The notes under the pieces: generated by a model
What the model was told of the DNA's origin: nothing
The model's database searches: none
The model's input: only the letters and a program-made list of their open reading frames with translations
In this document: in pieces, positions 58,025 through 64,000 of the stretch
How the letters are laid out: the number at the start of each line of letters is the position of its first letter
Position numbering within the stretch: position 1 is the stretch's first letter
Source of the DNA: Uloborus plumipes
Lineage: Eukaryota > Arthropoda > Arachnida > Araneae > Uloboridae
NCBI GenBank assembly: GCA_038373865.1
Contig: JAXGGA010003398.1
Span: 1 to 64,000 of the forward strand
DNA: 64,000 bases
Direction of reading: 5' to 3'
Position numbers and translations under genes: made by a program

Positions 58025-59934
58025 CACTGCAAAAAAAAAAAAAAAAAAACTTCTTTTTGCAGTATAATACGGGCAGGGGAAGTTCCAGTTTAAAACTAAA
58101 CGCACAGTAATAAACTGTAAACTTGTTATTTTACAGTTTATTACTGTAAAACTAGCAATTTTAGTTTAATAACTAGCGGTACCCGCACGGCTTTGCCCGT
58201 GGTTTAAAATTAAAAGTTCATTTGTAAAATAATTGTAAAAACAGAAAAAATGCTCTATTTTAGTTGTAATTCAACTATAATTCCTTCAAAGTATGAGATA
58301 AAAATCTGGTATGGACACCACGCTACTTAATTTTACGTGTAAATTTCTTGGTAGATGCCTTAAGTGCTAAAATAGTGCTTGGAGTGAGCAAGATAACAGT
58401 TCAAACATTTATATCCCTAGTTTGCCACGAAACAATGCAAAAAAAATGTTTTACAATGATTTATCTCCTAAATCTCGCCGATTTTAACATCATTCAGTAG
58501 ATTTTTCGCAAAATATTGCCAATAGCGCCAAATTGAGTCCAAATAAAAAAAGAAAACATTTTTTTTGCCAACTTGGCGATTTGTCGCCAAATTGGCGGCA
58601 AATACTTGACGACCAAAAGCTTGGCGATATATTGCCAAGTGGTCGCGCCAATTCATATCACTTTTCTCTGCATTGAAATGAACACAGATTTAACCATAAA
58701 AGGGGTAAAACACCCCTTGGAACATTCGAATGCAACTCCAAGGGGAGATAGACAAAAATAAGCTAAAAGAGAAAATAAGAACAATTTTGTTGCTCACAGA
58801 AACCAACAGAAATCTTAACAAAGTTTAAAAGAAGAAGAAAGTTTTCTTTCCTAGCTTTAAAAACAAAACAATACATTTTCCGAAACGAAACACTTTAAAA
58901 CGAACGATGCAATAACGCAATTGATACGATATTTGGTTAATATGTGCTTTAGGTACCCTTTTCTCGCTAAATGGGCGATAGGCGCGCCAAGCGTGGTAAC
59001 CCTGGCTATTTTGCATAGTTTCTCTCGGAGCTTTCACTTCCGCGAGACACGCAAAAACGCGCCAAGTAAGGTCCCAAAGCATTTTCACCGGGAAAAAGAC
59101 AGAGTTGCCAGAGAATTGAAACAAAAAAATACTACGCCTCCTCTAAAAAAATATTACAAAATACTACTGTTTCCAAACGTTGCCAAAATCAATGTTGCTG
59201 AAATGCGAAATCAATGAAAATGAAAAAAAAAAAAAAAGATCCGCCAAATCTTTTAATTAAGCCATTAGTATATTGGAAACAGGGTACGGAAAAATACTAC
59301 GCTCCTTATTTGGGCCGAAAAAATATTACCATAGTATTAAAAATACTACGTCTGGCAACGCTGGAAAAAGAACGAAACAAAAATAGGTATGAACAACGTA
59401 ACCATGGTAACAACATGAAAAGTTGATTTCCGTTGATAAAATATTTGATTTCATCTCTCTTTTCAAACAAATTTTATTCTCGAGATGAACCTTTTTAGAA
59501 TCGTTTGGCTTGCTTTACTGAAGGTAAGCCTTGAATTTCGGGATTCTAAAAACAGTTGTTACAGCTCTCCTGATGATCGTAGAAACTTCGAAAAAACTTC
59601 ATTTTGTGCAGAAAATTTCAAGCTTTCGAATGACATAAGACTTGAAAATGTGTATGAAATATTTCTTTCCTATTTTATCGAATTTCCGCTAAGAATTCGA
59701 ATAAAAAAAGAACGAAATGGAATGTTCGAAAAATCGCTTCGAGGTGCAAAACTACGTGCTACAAACTAATTTTGTGCCAAGTGGCATGAAAATCGACCGA
59801 ACGGTTTTGGCGCTACGCGCGTAACAGACAGAAAGAAAGAAAGACAGACAAACCTTCAGCTTTATTATTAGTAGAGATTTTACCATAAAATTAGCTGCAT
59901 TATACTGTAAAAACAACATCTATGTTTTACAGTG
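58025..59934. repeat. CTGTAAAA repeat split by an unclassified element
   Basis: The left end CACTGC plus an A-run, then GCAGTATAATAC and palindromic units (58025-58171); the right end (59878-59934) reads TTTTACCATAAAATTAGCTG and ends ACAGTG. A 1.7 kb foreign sequence sits between them. This is the second example here of the family serving as an insertion target. Confidence 0.8.
58172..59877. mobile_element. Unclassified interspersed element, 1.7 kb
   Basis: The start ACTAGCGGTACCCGCACGGC and the end (CGCGCGTAACAGACAGA, GACAGACAAACC, TTTATTATTAGTAGAGA) are of a kind seen in interspersed repeats of many invertebrates; I do not know the superfamily. The interior has an LxxGCGAT palindromic patch (58575-58650: ACTTGGCGATTTGTCGCC). 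A 94-codon plus-strand open stretch (59485-59769) lies just before the CGCGCG tail but shows no domain. No reverse transcriptase or transposase was found. Boundaries come from the surrounding CTGTAAAA repeat and are good to a few bases. Confidence 0.65.
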
Positions 59935-60893
59935 TGTCAGTCTGCTATTCTTTTTTTTTTTTTTTTTTTTATTTCTGTCTTTCTGCAGGACTCTTTTTTC
60001 AATGGAATGATCGAATAATGTTCTTATATTATTTGTATGTTGTTATAAATGTGCCTATTTTTATGCCTTAGCACTGAGTTTGATTGCATATTTTATTCAT
60101 TATTCAAAAAGATGTATATTTAAGAGCTCTTATGAAGAACTATAAATATATAGCTCCGCTAATTTCATATGTAAAGTATATATACATACTGTCTTCCCTT
60201 TGCTGCTATACAATTTGCAAACAGCCAGTTAATACGAGTCTGTCTAAAAGAAAGGGAAAATGAAAAGAAAAAAAAAATGTGCGTATTTCATCCCTTGGAA
60301 TATTTTTCAGAATGTGACTCCAATTAATTTATCGACTAGCATACACCAGCAAACGCTGGAACTCTGAAAACTGTTACATGTGTCCATTTCCGCATAGAAA
60401 CTGGGTATTCGCCTTTTCGTCTCATCGGTAATCTGACATAAACTCACCATACAAACACAATAAGATGAGATAATCTGTAGCAAAGACTATCTGTGTCAGC
60501 ATGCACAAAAAATTGCTTTCCCATTCTCTCTCTCTCTCTCTCTTGCGCTCGCGTTTATGATCTTTCTAAATTGGATAAAAATTAGGACATTTGCATCGCA
60601 ACCTTTAGCGGTTTTTTTCTAAGACAAATCAACTTAATAGGAGTTCTAATGAGACAAAGATTAACATGCAGCAAAAAACTAGGAACAATGTATCTAAAGA
60701 CTTAACTTTGTCAGAGGCGAACCAATGAGTTGACTGGTAAAACGATTGGCTTCATTTTGGTTTCTAAACATGAAGAAATGACAATGATAACACTTCCTCT
60801 GAATTAAACACATATGCAAAGAAGTATTTCTCTTTCATCAACGTAAGATTAACTTTTTTATTTTATAATTGTTAAGCAGATTTACAGCTTTTT
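59935..60893. other. No gene recognised; (TC)n run
   Basis: T-run at about 59951-59970 and a (TC)n microsatellite at about 60525-60543. No supported gene. Confidence 0.5.
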
Positions 60894-62251
60894 GAAACTA
60901 TGCATAAAGCAGGTAGGAAATAAAAGTTAAGGTTACAGCATATTGACAGGACACAGCCCAGCTTTTTTTAGATAATTAGAATAAAAAGATGACGGAACAT
61001 TATTTTAGAACTACTAGTGTTAAAGTGTAAAAAACGTTTATTGCAATTAAATTCGGAGAATTTGTGTAAGGTAGCCTTAGAATTACAGTCCACAGAATCA
61101 GTACAAGTAACAAATCATCAATTGAACAAGAAGGAACATTAACAAAAGAACTGGATTGAGAGTAGCTGGATTTCGATCCGGAAAGTTCCTCTCCAAACAA
61201 ACCGTACCGAGCCCAGGTTGCTGAATTAGCCACCTTTTTGCCAGGCGCTAAATAAATTTTTGACTTATCCATAATAAAAGAAGCGAATATTTACATGTAA
61301 AGCCAGCGCAAAGCTGCTAGAAACTTTAGCATGCAATATACAGGGTGTCCACTCCAATCGTGGACCAATAGCTAATTTCTAAACCGTTAGAGATAAGCAT
61401 ATAGTTTATTTAGGAAAAAATCTCCAAATTACGAAAGGAGTTTTGGGTCCATTCAATGTTTTTCAAAAAATCAAATTTTGAAAGAGTTACGAAATTTAAA
61501 TTTTTATACAGCCCCCGAGTCTTATCAATCATATTTAGCAAAACATTCTTGACACTGTAACATTTAAAACTAAAAAAAAATCACTCGATTTTTCAAAACG
61601 TCATAACTCGGTCATTTTTTGTGGTAGAAGAGTGATTTTTTTTTAGTTTTAAACGTTACAGTGTCAAGAATGTTTTGCTAAATATAATTGATAGGACTCG
61701 GGAACTGTATAAAAATTTAAATTTCGCAACTCTTTCAAAATTTGATTTTTTGAAAAACATTGAATAGACCCAAAATTCCTTTCGTAATTTGGAGATTTTT
61801 TCCTAAATAAACTATATGCTTATCTCTAACGGTTTAGAAATTAGCTATTGGTCCACGATTGGAGTGGACACCCTGTATATAAATAAATACAGAATACAGA
61901 AATACATATAATTAAAAAGGGGGGGGGAAATTAAAATCCCAAAAGACATAAAAATACATGAACATCAAAGCCTGTACTGAGCTGTAAGCGCAAAGCCGCT
62001 AATTACTTGGGAATCAAACATCTCTATCAAAGTTTTTCGCAATACCCTGATTAATGAAATCTGCAGGATTAAAAATATTTGTAACAAAAATAACTACATT
62101 CAAAAAAACATTACTCTTTTGAAATCTGCACTTCAATACAATAATGTTCCGTCATCTTTTTATTCTAATTATCTAAAAAAAAGCTGGGCTGTGTCCTGTC
62201 AATATACTGTAACCTTAACTTTTATTTCCTACCTGCTTCATGCATAGTTTC
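60894..62251. mobile_element. Inverted-repeat element holding a second foldback
   Basis: Left arm 60894-61003 (GAAACTATGCATAAAGCAGG onward) and right arm 62141-62251 (ending CCTGCTTCATGCATAGTTTC) match with few differences over ~110 bp. Between the arms, 61341-61875 is a separate foldback insertion, leaving ~600 bp of original interior. A minus-strand open stretch (61000-61272, containing KKVANSATWARYGLFGEELS) starts beside the left arm; I do not recognise it. No target duplication was found. Confidence 0.8.
61341..61875. mobile_element. Foldback MITE with TA flanks
   Basis: Arms 61341-61586 and 61630-61875 (246 bp each) are nearly exact inverses around a 43-base centre, with ends CAGGGTGTCCACTCCAATCG and its inverse. 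TA lies at 61339-61340 and 61876-61877. The CAGGGTG start and TA target match mariner-type ends, as in the element at 48401, so mobilisation by a mariner transposase is plausible. No coding sequence. Confidence 0.9.
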
Positions 62252-62411
62252 CAGTATCACTCAGATGTTTTCGTCTTCGGGATCTGTTCAGGTGCTTTTT
62301 TACATTCCTTGTTCCTTCCGTTTGAAGGTGAGTGTTATGTGTTTTCTTGGTTTCTTTCAAGGCTCTCGGGGGAGATAATATGTTTTTGGGACCCTCCCAC
62401 ATGTTATATAG

Positions 62412-62462
<51 letters not shown>

Positions 62463-63073
62463 CATAACCAAGAGATTGAATTACTATACCAATCATAGGT
62501 ACTTTGGTTAAAGTATTTTTGATTAGATTTTATCAGTAGAATATGTTTGTACTATTACTATTTGTGTTTCTTGTAATCGGTAAATTTAATTATATAAATG
62601 AAAACAAAAATCATAAAACCTGGAATAGTGTAAAAATAAGCCTTTCCAAAAATAAATTGCCCAATATAAGAGAAAAAAAGTAATCTATTGTGTTTAATGC
62701 ACCAGCACTTGATACCTAGAGAAGTGTAATGCATAACATAAAGCTATAAAAGCTCTTCCTTGCTCTTTTACCACATTAGATGCTGCAGATTAGTTCCAGC
62801 GAAGCAAAATGTGTTCACAAGGTTTTATTACTCTAACATCCTTCTCAGTTTATCTTTGTGTTTGCTTTAAGTGTGTTAATATTTGGGAATCACCTTGTTT
62901 CAGATAGTAACAAGACCCTTTGTTGTGAAACATTGTCTTTTTCTTGATATATTTTTAGTAACATTTCTGATTGAACAGTATATATTGTTAAGCATTCTCT
63001 TAAAGATAAGGGATACTTTTAGCAAAAATCAACGTACAGAGTGGTTGAGGAAATGGTTTAGGTGGTTCTGGTG

Positions 63074-63158
<85 letters not shown>

Positions 63159-64000
63159 CACAAGGACTCTTATCTTTAGCGTGTGAACTTTTAATTGTTA
63201 AATTAGGAATTTCGAGCTCTTAAAACGTGTCCCAAATGTCATATGTATTAAAAATGTAATGTCTATCAAGAAAACTGGTGTATTAATAAGATTGTCTCAA
63301 TAGAAAGGTTTTGTTTTTTAAGCGTGAAATGCTTATGCTTGTGTTGAGGCGTAATTCACAAATTATTTCGAGTATTAAACAGGAATCTGAAAATGCGAAA
63401 ATATTTAAAATCAAAATAATAAATGATAAAGATTTCATGTTTTAAACGTACTTGTTTTGTTTTGTTTTTATTTATTTTTTATTTATTTTATTTTTTAAGT
63501 TAATCTATATCACACATAATTGTTTCTGAAGGATAAATATACGCATAGAAAATTATTTGCTTACATGCACACAAATACTTACGAAAACGCTTTTCCTCAA
63601 TTCTATATTTTAATTCCATTTTCTTTAGTCATACATTGTCTCTAACGAATATCATTTGAAAAAAAAATCATTTAAAATTTAATTGATATTTTCTTAAATA
63701 TTTTTTCATACTTATCTGGTATACGTATCCCTATCTATTTAAAATATGCAAAATAACAAATACGCAGTTGAATAACCATTAATAAAAATAATGGAATATA
63801 AAAACCACAAAGATTTGCAAAAGAATATGCATAACTTTCAATTTTAAGTTCTTGTGACGGAGAATATTGGTCAATTTGAAACGGTAAAATATTTTTATTT
63901 TTCAGAGACAAATATCGAATAATGTTTTAACTAGTTTCTTAAACAAACACTTAATTCCAGTCAAGAATGAAATGTAACTGAAAACCAGGGTAAGAAATAA
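62252..64000. other. No gene recognised; two TA microsatellites
   Basis: (TA)n at about 62413-62459 and about 63074-63143, the latter followed by a T-run. The remainder is AT-rich with ATTT repeats near 63470-63490. No gene is supported up to the window end. Confidence 0.55.

Noticed and set aside
59485..59769. 94-codon frame in the unclassified element
   Set aside because: It has an ATG and mixed composition but no domain, and it ends beside the non-coding tail; not enough to call a gene.

Overview
This is a eukaryotic, AT-rich window with no rRNA, tRNA or convincing host protein-coding exon that I can support. Its recognisable content is almost entirely transposable elements and their remains. 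A metazoan, probably an arthropod and possibly a spider or other arachnid, fits best: the Gag-like protein has a SAP-like start, a charged coiled coil and a SCAN-like capsid region, and the DNA transposons include a Tc1/mariner DD36E element, piggyBac-like, hAT and PIF/Harbinger elements. The lineage is inferred from family resemblance recalled from memory, not from a search.

Layout. 1-3.8 kb: the end of a palindromic 'CTGTAAAA' repeat and a TTAA-flanked MITE. 3.8-5.6 kb: a candidate inverted-repeat element with a ~146 bp tandem array. 12.6-13.1 and 18.6-19.2 kb: two related piggyBac-like MITEs with TTAA at both ends. 14.0-15.2 kb: a complete Tc1/mariner element with an open transposase gene, the best intact gene here. 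15.4-18.2 kb: a perfect 134 bp hairpin, then a foldback element inside a larger, outward-decaying palindrome; a second foldback copy lies in opposite orientation at 51.8-53.4 kb. 22.0-23.8 kb: a long-TIR element. 26.2-27.8 kb: a hAT-type element with a perfect 8 bp target duplication. 32.0-35.7 kb: a 3.7 kb foldback with near-identical arms, inserted into a CTGTAAAA repeat, with a Penelope-like tail at its centre.

37.1-42.6 kb: a TA microsatellite holding a small MITE and a young LTR retrotransposon on the minus strand. Its two 256 bp LTRs differ at only 2 positions. The internal part keeps Gag and protease joined in frame to the tail of integrase, without reverse transcriptase. One LTR is split by a 1.1 kb PIF/Harbinger deletion derivative that keeps short remnants of both Harbinger genes. 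48.4-49.7 kb: a decayed mariner/maT-like element. 55.8 kb: a Harbinger-type MITE. 58.0-59.9 kb: a CTGTAAAA repeat split by an unclassified 1.7 kb element. 60.9-62.3 kb: an inverted-repeat element holding a TA-flanked foldback.

The main theme is nested, hairpin-forming DNA. Many elements are long inverted repeats, several sit inside each other, and flanking duplications give a relative order of insertion. The remaining stretches are AT-rich sequence in which I recognise nothing coding.
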